Source of the DNA: Mycolicibacterium iranicum
GTDB lineage: Bacteria; Actinomycetota; Actinomycetes; Mycobacteriales; Mycobacteriaceae
Assembly: GCF_001650495.1 (NCBI RefSeq)
Contig: NZ_LWCS01000098.1
Span: 124,001 to 188,000 of the forward strand
Length of the DNA: 64,000 bases
Direction: 5' to 3'
The notes under the pieces: model-generated
Seen by the model: only the letters and a program-made list of their open reading frames with translations
Told to the model about the DNA's origin: nothing
Database searches by the model: none
In this document: piece by piece, positions 50,340-57,684 of the stretch
How the letters are laid out: the number at the start of each line of letters is the position of its first letter
Numbering within the stretch: position 1 is the stretch's first letter
Translations under genes and position numbers: made by a program

Positions 50340-52551
50340 GCGGCTCGGTACCCTGCAGATGCCTGACGAAGTAGTCCCACGTGCGGCGGTAGGAGTAGTG
50401 GGTGTACCCGAGCAGGGCGTGCTCGGCCCCGGGGATGAGGATCAGGTCGAAATCTTTGTCTGCCTTGATGAGTGCGTGGGCCAGCCGCATCGTCATGTAC
50501 GGATGGGCGTTGTCGTCGAGCTCGCCGTGGATGAGCAGGAGCTTGCCCGTCAGGTTGGCAGCCAGCGGAACGTTTGAGATGGACGCGCGGCCTTCGTCGG
50601 TGAGGTCGCCGTGATAGTTCTCGGCCCACATCGCCAGGTTGACGTTGTTGTCGTGATTGCCTGAGACCGCAACGGCCACTCGGTAGAAATCGGGATAGGT
50701 GAGGATGGCCCGGGCGGCGGCGAAAGCGCCCGCGGACAGCCCGGTGATGCCCACCCGTGTGGTATCCAGCCACGGATGGCGGCGGCCCAGTTCTCGGATC
50801 GCGGCAACGTGATCGTCCAGGGCACCGGCGTTACCCATAGCTCGGTACGAATGGTCGTGGAAAGCCTTGCTGCGGCCCGCGGTTCCGCGTCCGTCGATGA
50901 TGACCACCGCGAACCCCAGCGCAGCGAGCGGCTCCGGATGCCCGACGTGCGGCGAGTCGAATGCGGCGCCGGCGTTGTAGTTCTGCGGGCCGGGGTAGAT
51001 GTGCTCGATCACCGGGTACCGTCGCTGGGCGTCGAAACCGTGTGGACGCCAGAGCAATCCGTAGATCGGTGTCTTGCCGTCGGCGCTGATAGTGCAGAAC
51101 CGTTCGGGAGGACTCCAGCCGGCCCCCACCAGCGCGGCGGTATCCGGCGCCTCCAGCTGGGTCAGCACCTGTCCGGCACCGTCGCGGACGACGGACTGCG
51201 GCGGCACCGACGGCGACGATGCCTGGTCGATGAAATAGCCACCCTGTGGGGGGCTGATGCCGTCGTGATCCAGGTCGTCGTCGGTGAGCCGGGTGAAGTC
51301 GGTGCCGTCCAGGTTGACGCGGCAGATTTGCCGGACGTAGGGATCGTCGTGGACCAGGCCGGCGGTTACGAACCACACCTGCCGCGAGTCCTCGTCCAGC
51401 CAAAGCACCGAGCGCACCTGCCACTGCCCGCTGGTCACTTGCATGACCTGTTGTCCGTCAGCCGAATACAGGTATAGGTGCCCCCACCCGTCGCGCTGTG
51501 ACCACCACAGTTTCTCGCCGGTCCGCAGCACCCGCGCCATCGGCGGGTCGCCCAGCTGCGCCGTCGGGTCCACCCGTGTCTCGCCCGTCTCGCTGATCAG
51601 GGTGACGACCGCGCCGGTGGCCGGGTCGAGGCGGCGAAGTTCGAGTGTCCGGGCGTAGCGCTCATGGTGCAGGAAATGCACGCTATCGCCGGATTCGCCG
51701 GTCCACCAGGCGTAGACGACGGCGGTCGCGTGCATGATCGGCGTGGGTTCGCTCTGCTGGCGCACCACCGTCCGGTCGGCGATGTGCAGGACGTTCCATG
51801 TCATCATGGCCTGGGTCGCTTCCCCGGGCATGGTGTAGCGGGTCCGGTGCTCCACCGGACGGCTGCCGTCTGCGGGTGACGATTCGACCAGGACCAGTTC
51901 GGGCAGCTCCCTCTGGTCGATCTTCTGCACGAGCAGTCGCGTCGAGTCCGGTGACCACTGCACGACGAACGGCGGTGGCAGCCCGACCGCGCGCATCAGG
52001 GCACGCCCACCGGTCGCATCGGCCAGGCCCCCGTATTCGAACTGCGGTTCGGCGTCGTCGGTGAGCCCGAACTCCTGCTCGCCGCCACGGGAGCGGACCC
52101 AGATGTTGCCGTCGCGGCGGATGGCCACCCAGGCCTTGTCCGGCGACTCGACCTCCCACGGCAGCGACGGCGTGCTGTCACTGCTGATGCAGGTGCCCGT
52201 GCTGTCCGACCACTCCCAGCGCGCATCGAAAGCGCTAAACCGGACGGTTCCGTCGTCGCAGATGTCGACCGCGGTGAGCGGCAGGTCGTCGCCCGTCACC
52301 GCATGGCCCGAGGCCACCGAGAGTGCGGCGGCCAGCCGATTGTGGTCGAACGCGTCTTCGCGGCTCTTGTTGGCGGGATCCACCACGACGTACCGCGTGC
52401 CCGTCTGGTACCAGAACCGCGTGCCGTCTGAAAGCCATTGCGGGCGCACGGCAGCGCCAGGTATCAGGCGCGCCCGGTTCGGCTGGAGCATCTGCTCGGC
52501 GCGGGCGTAGTCGGCGTCCGTCAGAGGCGAGATCGTGTCATCCGGCGTCAT
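50293..52551 (-). CDS. S9-family prolyl oligopeptidase (dipeptidyl-peptidase IV-like)
   Basis: 752 residues: a beta-propeller N-terminal domain (DPPIV_N-like repeats such as VVQWSPDSTRLLVQKID, KAWVAIRRDGNIWV) and a C-terminal alpha/beta-hydrolase domain. The nucleophile Ser606 is in GLSAGAFAA, the Asp in GELDDNAHPYMT and the His in PGAEHALLG. It likely cleaves short peptides after Pro or Ala. No signal peptide is visible, so it is cytosolic. The ATG at 52551 has no ribosome-binding site and coincides with the predicted transcription start, suggesting a leaderless message. Confidence 0.9.
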   Translation of the reverse strand: MTPDDTISPLTDADYARAEQMLQPNRARLIPGAAVRPQWLSDGTRFWYQTGTRYVVVDPANKSREDAFDHNRLAAALSVASGHAVTGDDLPLTAVDICDDGTVRFSAFDARWEWSDSTGTCISSDSTPSLPWEVESPDKAWVAIRRDGNIWVRSRGGEQEFGLTDDAEPQFEYGGLADATGGRALMRAVGLPPPFVVQWSPDSTRLLVQKIDQRELPELVLVESSPADGSRPVEHRTRYTMPGEATQAMMTWNVLHIADRTVVRQQSEPTPIMHATAVVYAWWTGESGDSVHFLHHERYARTLELRRLDPATGAVVTLISETGETRVDPTAQLGDPPMARVLRTGEKLWWSQRDGWGHLYLYSADGQQVMQVTSGQWQVRSVLWLDEDSRQVWFVTAGLVHDDPYVRQICRVNLDGTDFTRLTDDDLDHDGISPPQGGYFIDQASSPSVPPQSVVRDGAGQVLTQLEAPDTAALVGAGWSPPERFCTISADGKTPIYGLLWRPHGFDAQRRYPVIEHIYPGPQNYNAGAAFDSPHVGHPEPLAALGFAVVIIDGRGTAGRSKAFHDHSYRAMGNAGALDDHVAAIRELGRRHPWLDTTRVGITGLSAGAFAAARAILTYPDFYRVAVAVSGNHDNNVNLAMWAENYHGDLTDEGRASISNVPLAANLTGKLLLIHGELDDNAHPYMTMRLAHALIKADKDFDLILIPGAEHALLGYTHYSYRRTWDYFVRHLQGTEPPSYRLAPMPLPALGL

Positions 52552-52557
52552 GTCTGT

Positions 52558-52622
52558 ATGCAACACTGTGCCGCCGCGGCACAGTCAAGGCTTGACTCGG
52601 CCGCGGCGGCACGGTTTCTGCT
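52558..52622. promoter_or_regulatory. Mirror-symmetric divergent promoter with 19-bp spacers, probable MerR operator
   Basis: Centred on 52590, a 45-nt palindrome (52568-52612) has 20 of 22 arm positions paired. It contains back-to-back TTGACT boxes (52583-52588 minus strand, 52592-52597 plus strand). On each side a 19-bp spacer leads to a -10 (TTGCAT minus, TCTGCT plus), and the minus spacer contains the dyad GTGCCGC-G-GCGGCAC. Each start codon is 6 nt beyond its -10. Long 19-bp spacers carrying a dyad are the classic MerR-activated promoter. Confidence 0.72.
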
Positions 52623-52628
52623 GCCACC

Positions 52629-53837
52629 ATGCCGCTGGCCGCTCTCTCCTATCTAGCCTCCCATTTCCTGAGCTTCCTCGGCAACGGCATTCTCGCCGTC
52701 GCGCTGCCGCTGATCGTGCTGCAGACCACCGGCAGTCCGCTGAGCGTGGGGGCGGTGTCGACGGCCACCGCGATCCCGGCGCTGCTGGTGGGATTGTGCG
52801 CGGGTGTGGTGATCGACCGGGTGAACCGCCGGACCTGTTCGGTGGTGTCCGATCTGATCTCGGCCGGTGCCGTCGCCGCCATCCCGGTGGTCGATGTGCT
52901 CACGAGCCTGAACATGTCGTGGCTGGTGGCGCTGGCGATCGTCGGATCGTTCGGTGACGTACCGGGATTGACGGCCCGGCAGGTGATGGTGCCCGCGGTG
53001 GCGCGTCACGCCGGTGTGCCGTTGGAACGCCTGATCGGGCTACGGCAGTCGATGACGTCGATGGCGCTGGTGATCGGGCCCGCGGCCGCCGGGACGTTGC
53101 TCTCGTTGTTCGACGGCAGCACAGTGCTTTTCGCGACCGCCGTCGCCTCCGCGGCGGCCGCACTGCTCACAGCCACCATGCCGCACCGCCTGGGCGCGGT
53201 GGAGGTCGATCGTAACCACCAGACGTCGCTGTGGACACAACTGTCCGCAGGCGCCGGGGCGCTGCGCGGCAGTCGCTTCTTGGCCGGCACAGTCGGGCTG
53301 ACCGTCGGGCTGGCGTTGGCCTTCGGCGGCCTGCAGGGACTGGTGCTGCCGCTGTACTTCGATCTGATCGCCCGCCCCGATCTGCTCGGTTTCGTCTTGA
53401 CCGCTCTGGCGGTGGGAATGCTGTTTGGGACAACAACGTTCGCCTGGTTGAGTAATCGTTTGTCGCGGCGGCTGTGGCTCACCGTGGCGCTGTCGGGGAC
53501 GACGGTGGGGTTCCTGCTGATCGCCACCCTGATGTCACCGGCGGTGGTGTTCGCCGGGGCCGCCCTGTTCGGCGTCGCGAATGCCGTGCTCGCCGCGGTG
53601 ATGGGGGTGATGCAGGCCGAGCGCATCGCCGACGGTGTCCGCGGTCGGGTGCTCAGCGTGCAGAATGCCTGCCTGCAGGTCGCCGCGCCGGTCGGCATCG
53701 GACTGGCCGGGGTGGTGGCGCAGTTCGTGTCACCGGTCGCCGCCGGGCTCACGGTGTTCGGCGTCTGGTTTGTAGCCGTGAGCGTGATCGTCGGATTGCG
53801 GGCGCTCAGCGACGTGGAGTCGGCCGTGCGGGTGTGA
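52629..53837 (+). CDS. MFS transporter
   Basis: 402 residues with 12 predicted helices, MFS_3/enterobactin-exporter-like: start SYLASHFLSFLGNGILAVALPLIVLQTTGSPLSVG, cytosolic motif GVVIDRVNRRT and late ARPDLLGFVLTALAVG. It probably exports a hydrophobic compound or peptide. No ribosome-binding site precedes the ATG, which lies 7 nt from the predicted -10, so translation is probably leaderless. It shares the symmetric promoter with the S9 peptidase. Confidence 0.85.
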   Translation: MPLAALSYLASHFLSFLGNGILAVALPLIVLQTTGSPLSVGAVSTATAIPALLVGLCAGVVIDRVNRRTCSVVSDLISAGAVAAIPVVDVLTSLNMSWLVALAIVGSFGDVPGLTARQVMVPAVARHAGVPLERLIGLRQSMTSMALVIGPAAAGTLLSLFDGSTVLFATAVASAAAALLTATMPHRLGAVEVDRNHQTSLWTQLSAGAGALRGSRFLAGTVGLTVGLALAFGGLQGLVLPLYFDLIARPDLLGFVLTALAVGMLFGTTTFAWLSNRLSRRLWLTVALSGTTVGFLLIATLMSPAVVFAGAALFGVANAVLAAVMGVMQAERIADGVRGRVLSVQNACLQVAAPVGIGLAGVVAQFVSPVAAGLTVFGVWFVAVSVIVGLRALSDVESAVRV

Positions 53838-53948
53838 TGCGAATTTGCACCGCCGACCGTCCGACCATGGTGCGTCAGGCATCCCACTCGCGAGGGCTTG
53901 CGACACTCTTGGCCCACTGGCTCAAACCGCCCCCTTCCCGAGAAGCAA

Positions 53949-53981
53949 AAAACCCGCTCCGACCTGGTCAGAGCGGGTTTT
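53949..53981. terminator. Intrinsic terminator between MFS gene and tRNA-Pro
   Basis: AAAACCCGCTC (53949-53959) and GAGCGGGTTTT (53971-53981) form a perfect 11-bp stem with an 11-nt loop. On the minus strand a run of six T follows, so it ends tRNA-Pro transcription; on the plus strand four T follow and it may also stop readthrough from the MFS gene. Confidence 0.85.
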
Positions 53982-53987
53982 CTTATG

Positions 53988-54061
<74 letters not shown>

Positions 54062-54094
54062 TGGTGCCTCCGGGATCGCCGGCAGGCGGACGAA

Positions 54095-54125
54095 AGCTTA
54101 CAACAGGCTGACCGCTGTATCCCAA
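54095..54125 (-). promoter_or_regulatory. Candidate promoter of tRNA-Pro
   Basis: On the minus strand TTGGGA (54120-54125) and TAAGCT (54095-54100, TANNNT) are 19 nt apart. Transcription would begin about 27 nt before the tRNA 5' end. The long spacer makes the -35 uncertain. Confidence 0.35.
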
Positions 54126-54162
54126 CCGCGTCGGTTGCAGCCGAGTCGGGTAACACGGACAG

Positions 54163-55650
54163 ATGACGACGCGCGATGACACTCCCCTGTGGCTGTTCGC
54201 CGACCAGCTCGGTCCGGCGGTCCACGGCGGCGAGCACGCTCATCGCGAAGTCCTGCTCGTCGAGGCTACGTCCGCACTGGCCAAACGCCGCTATCACCGC
54301 CAGAAGCTGCATCTGGTCCTGTCAGCGCTGCGTCACGCCGAACGCGACCTCGGCGACCGCGCGACCCTCATACATGCCGACACCTACACCGACGCCCTGA
54401 CCCGGTTCAAGCGGCCCGTTCTGGTGCATGAACCCACCTCCCACACCGCCGAACGATTCGTTCACCGCCTGCGCAAGCAAGGCCTTGTCGCCGACGTGCT
54501 GCCCACCCCTACTTTTGCTCTGCCGCGCAAGGACTTTCAAGAGTGGGCGGGACAACGCACCCGGTTCCGGATGGAAGATTTCTATCGCGATCAGCGTCGC
54601 CGCTTCGACGTGCTGATGAATGGTTCCGACCCTGTCGGCAACCGGTGGAACTACGACGAAGACAACCGCGAACCTCCGCCGAAGAAGCAGTCGACTCTCG
54701 ACGTTCCGTCGCCCTACAAACCCCGCGAGGACGACATCGACGAGCAGGTGCGCCACGACCTGGACCGGATGGACCTCGACACCGTCGGGGCTGACGGTCC
54801 GCGCCTGTTCGCCGTCACACCCTCCGAAGCCAAGCGGGCGCTGACCCGGTTCATCGACCACCGGCTAGCCACGTTCGGCCGCTACGAGGACGCGATGATG
54901 GGCGGCGACTGGGCGATGGCGCATTCCCTGCTGTCGGTGCCACTCAACCTCGGGGTGCTGCATCCGCTCGACGCCGTCGAGGCCGCCGAACGCGCCTACC
55001 GCGACAAGAAGGCGCCACTGGCGGCGGTCGAAGGCTTCATCCGTCAGATCCTCGGCTGGCGCGAGTACATGTGGCACCTCTATTGGCACTTCGGGCCCGA
55101 CTACACCGCCAAGAACGAACTGAATGCGCGCACCCACCTGCCCGACTGGTGGGCCGACCTCGATGCCGATGCCGTCACGGCCCGCTGTCTGCACGACGCC
55201 CTGGCCGGCGTGCGCGACCGTGGCTGGACCCACCACATCCAGCGGCTCATGATCTTGGGAAGCCATGCCCTGCAACGGGGTTACCGACCTGATGAGCTCA
55301 CCGAGTGGTTCGCGACGGCCTACGTCGACGGCTTTCGTTGGGTCATGCCGACGAATGTCGTCGGTATGAGCCAGCACGCCGACGGGGGTCTGCTGGCCAC
55401 CAAGCCGTACACCTCAGGCGGGGCTTACATCAACAAGATGAGCGACCACTGCGGCGACTGCAATTTCGATCCGAAGAAGCGTCTCGGCGAGGATGCGTGC
55501 CCCTTCACCGCCGGTTATTGGGCGTTCACCCATCGCCATCGCGACTTGCTCGCCAAGAACATGCGCACCCGCCGTGCGGTGTCGTCGATGGAGCGCCTTG
55601 GCGACCTCGAAGCCGTCTTGGAGCAGGAGTCAGCGCGAGATCGTTTCTGA
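54163..55650 (+). CDS. phrB: FeS-type bacterial (6-4) photolyase / cryptochrome (FeS-BCP)
   Basis: 495 residues with the photolyase N-terminal alpha/beta domain (PLWLFADQLGPAVHGGEHAHREVLLVEA) and a helical FAD domain. Four cysteines at 342, 430, 433 and 446 have spacing 88, 3 and 13, the same as the [4Fe-4S] ligands of Agrobacterium PhrB (350, 438, 441, 454 from memory). This assigns it to the FeS-BCP class, which repairs UV (6-4) photoproducts using light. Motifs GWREYMWHLYWHFGPD and VMPTNVVGMSQHADGG fit. It overlaps the TSUP gene tail-to-tail by 21 nt. Confidence 0.88.
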   Translation: MTTRDDTPLWLFADQLGPAVHGGEHAHREVLLVEATSALAKRRYHRQKLHLVLSALRHAERDLGDRATLIHADTYTDALTRFKRPVLVHEPTSHTAERFVHRLRKQGLVADVLPTPTFALPRKDFQEWAGQRTRFRMEDFYRDQRRRFDVLMNGSDPVGNRWNYDEDNREPPPKKQSTLDVPSPYKPREDDIDEQVRHDLDRMDLDTVGADGPRLFAVTPSEAKRALTRFIDHRLATFGRYEDAMMGGDWAMAHSLLSVPLNLGVLHPLDAVEAAERAYRDKKAPLAAVEGFIRQILGWREYMWHLYWHFGPDYTAKNELNARTHLPDWWADLDADAVTARCLHDALAGVRDRGWTHHIQRLMILGSHALQRGYRPDELTEWFATAYVDGFRWVMPTNVVGMSQHADGGLLATKPYTSGGAYINKMSDHCGDCNFDPKKRLGEDACPFTAGYWAFTHRHRDLLAKNMRTRRAVSSMERLGDLEAVLEQESARDRF

Positions 55651-56556
55651 TTCGACGTCGTCTTCGGCGCGCTGGTCACCGTCGACGGCGAACTTCGGCG
55701 CACGCGACGTCCGCCACGCATAGACCACCAGCGAGGCCCACGCGACGACGATCACCGAGTAGATCGCCGTCGACCACGGCCATTGGATATCGAAGAAATG
55801 CACCAGTTTCTGGCTGTTCGTCAAGACGATGACACCGCCCACGGCAGAGCCCAGCAGCGCGGGACTGACGCGGCTGACGAGCCACGCCGCGAACGGCGCG
55901 GCGATGACACCGCCGACCATCAGGCCGACAACCACCGGCCAGTTGTCGAGAAACTCCTCGCGAAGCCCGACCAGGAAACCGAGGGAAGCCGATACCGACA
56001 CCAGGAACTCGGACGCGCTCACCGAGCCGATGACGGTCCGCGGTGCGGTCTTGCCCTGCGAAAGCAAGGTGCTCGTGGTCACGGGACCCCAGCCGCCACC
56101 GCCCGAAGCATAGATGAACCCGCCGAACAACCCGAGCGGGGCAAGAAACTTCGCGCTGTGGCTGCTGCCCTTGGAGCCGAAGGTCAACGGAGTGCGCAAC
56201 GAGAAACGCAACAGAACATAGGTGCCGATGCCGACGAGAATCGCCGCCATCAACGGGGCGGCGTGCTCGGTGGACAGCGACGACAAGACTGAGGCGCCGA
56301 CGAAGGCGCCGACAGCACCGGGCGCCCCCAGCTTGGCGACCAGTTTCCAGTCGATGTTCTTGAACTTCCAGTGCGACAGGCCCGAAGCGAAGGTGGTGCC
56401 CACCTCGGCGAGGTGGACGGCGGCGCTGGCCTGCGCGGCCCCCACACTCGACAAGACCAGCAGCGTGGTCGCGGTGACGCCGAACGCCATACCCAGGGCC
56501 CCGTCGACCAGCTGGGCGCCGATACCGACGAGCGTGAAGATGAGAAGCGAACGCAT
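55630..56556 (-). CDS. TSUP (TauE/SafE) sulphite/organosulphonate exporter family protein, first of two
   Basis: 308 residues with eight predicted helices. The duplicated TSUP motifs are visible: VDGALGMAFGVTATTLL and GGFIYASGGGGWGPVTTSTLLSQGK. TauE/SafE proteins export sulphite, sulphoacetate or related anions. The ATG at 56556 is the natural start. A second TSUP gene of different type lies 211 nt upstream on the same strand; the two may form an unequal pair. Substrate unknown. Confidence 0.85.
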   Translation of the reverse strand: MRSLLIFTLVGIGAQLVDGALGMAFGVTATTLLVLSSVGAAQASAAVHLAEVGTTFASGLSHWKFKNIDWKLVAKLGAPGAVGAFVGASVLSSLSTEHAAPLMAAILVGIGTYVLLRFSLRTPLTFGSKGSSHSAKFLAPLGLFGGFIYASGGGGWGPVTTSTLLSQGKTAPRTVIGSVSASEFLVSVSASLGFLVGLREEFLDNWPVVVGLMVGGVIAAPFAAWLVSRVSPALLGSAVGGVIVLTNSQKLVHFFDIQWPWSTAIYSVIVVAWASLVVYAWRTSRAPKFAVDGDQRAEDDVESETISR

Positions 56557-56767
56557 GGGCTGCTTTCAGAAGGGGGTCGCCATGAGCGACCGGACGAATG
56601 GGTTGGGGGCGTCAGGGACGCCGACAACACCACTCGTCGAAGGCCATCAAGCGGCGCGACGGCCAGAAAGGCTCGAGCGCGGATACGTCAGACGGCGCCG
56701 GCGTGACCAGCACGCGATCAGCCATCGAGAATCCCATCGTCGAGTCCTACCCAAAACCCTGCACAGC

Positions 56768-57550
56768 TTACACAGTCAACAAGCGCCACAGCCCGATCAA
56801 TCCCACCACCACGATGATTCCTCGCAGCATGCCCGGGGACAGTCGCCGACCGTAGTGGGCACCAAGGAACCCGCCGATCAGCGATCCAACCGCGATCAGG
56901 GCCGCCGCGCTCCAGCTGATCCGATCGAAGGCGACGACGGTGTAGGCCACCGCGGCCACGATGTTGACGATCAGCGACAGCAGGTTCTTTGCCGCGTTCA
57001 TGCGCTGCATTTCCTCGGGCAGCAGCGCTCCCATCACGGCAATCAGCAGGATCCCCTGGGCCGCCGTGAAGTAGCCGCCGTACACGCCGACGGCGAAGGT
57101 CCCGGCGACGAGTGCCGTCATCCGCGCCGCCGACACGTGATCTGCGGACTGCCCGCTGGCCTCTGCCCGGTGCTTGGCCCAGGCCTGGATGCGTGGTCCG
57201 AGCACCACCAGGACCAGCGCCAGGATCAGCAATACGGGCACGATCTGGATGAAAACTTTCTCCGGGAGATGCAGCAGCAGCCAAGCGCCGCCTCCGGCAC
57301 CGATCAACGAGGCTGGGATCTGCCATTTCAGCCTTCCCCACTGGCCACGCAGCTCGCGGCGGTAACCCCACGTCCCGGACACGCCACCCGCAACTAGGCC
57401 GACCGCGTTCGACATGGTCGCGGTGACCGGCGGAAAGCCGAGAGTCACCAGCGTCGGGAAGGTGATCAGCGTGCCGGAGCCGACGAGCGCGTTGATGGCA
57501 CCAGCCCCCACGCCGGCGAGGGCGATGAGAACCATATCGAGGACAGACAC
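56768..57550 (-). CDS. TSUP (TauE/SafE) family protein, second of two
   Basis: 260 residues with seven or eight helices. Motifs GAGAINALVGSGTLITFPTLVTLGFPPVTATMSNAVGL and AVGVYGGYFTAAQGILLIA are typical of TSUP. It is more distant from the first TSUP gene than alleles of a recent duplication would be. A GTG at 57550 is likely the start; an upstream start at 57589 would add a poorly conserved stretch. It is divergent from the large membrane hydrolase gene. Confidence 0.85.
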   Translation of the reverse strand: MSVLDMVLIALAGVGAGAINALVGSGTLITFPTLVTLGFPPVTATMSNAVGLVAGGVSGTWGYRRELRGQWGRLKWQIPASLIGAGGGAWLLLHLPEKVFIQIVPVLLILALVLVVLGPRIQAWAKHRAEASGQSADHVSAARMTALVAGTFAVGVYGGYFTAAQGILLIAVMGALLPEEMQRMNAAKNLLSLIVNIVAAVAYTVVAFDRISWSAAALIAVGSLIGGFLGAHYGRRLSPGMLRGIIVVVGLIGLWRLLTV

Positions 57551-57684
57551 TCGGCTGAGACTATCGGGGGCACTGATAAGGCAACCCACGCAACCTCCCC
57601 GTCGCGGTGCGAGTTCGGCGAACCCGCGTCCAATCGACGGTCGCGTCAGTATCGTGCGTCTTGGCTGCGAGGTTGGGGGGCATC

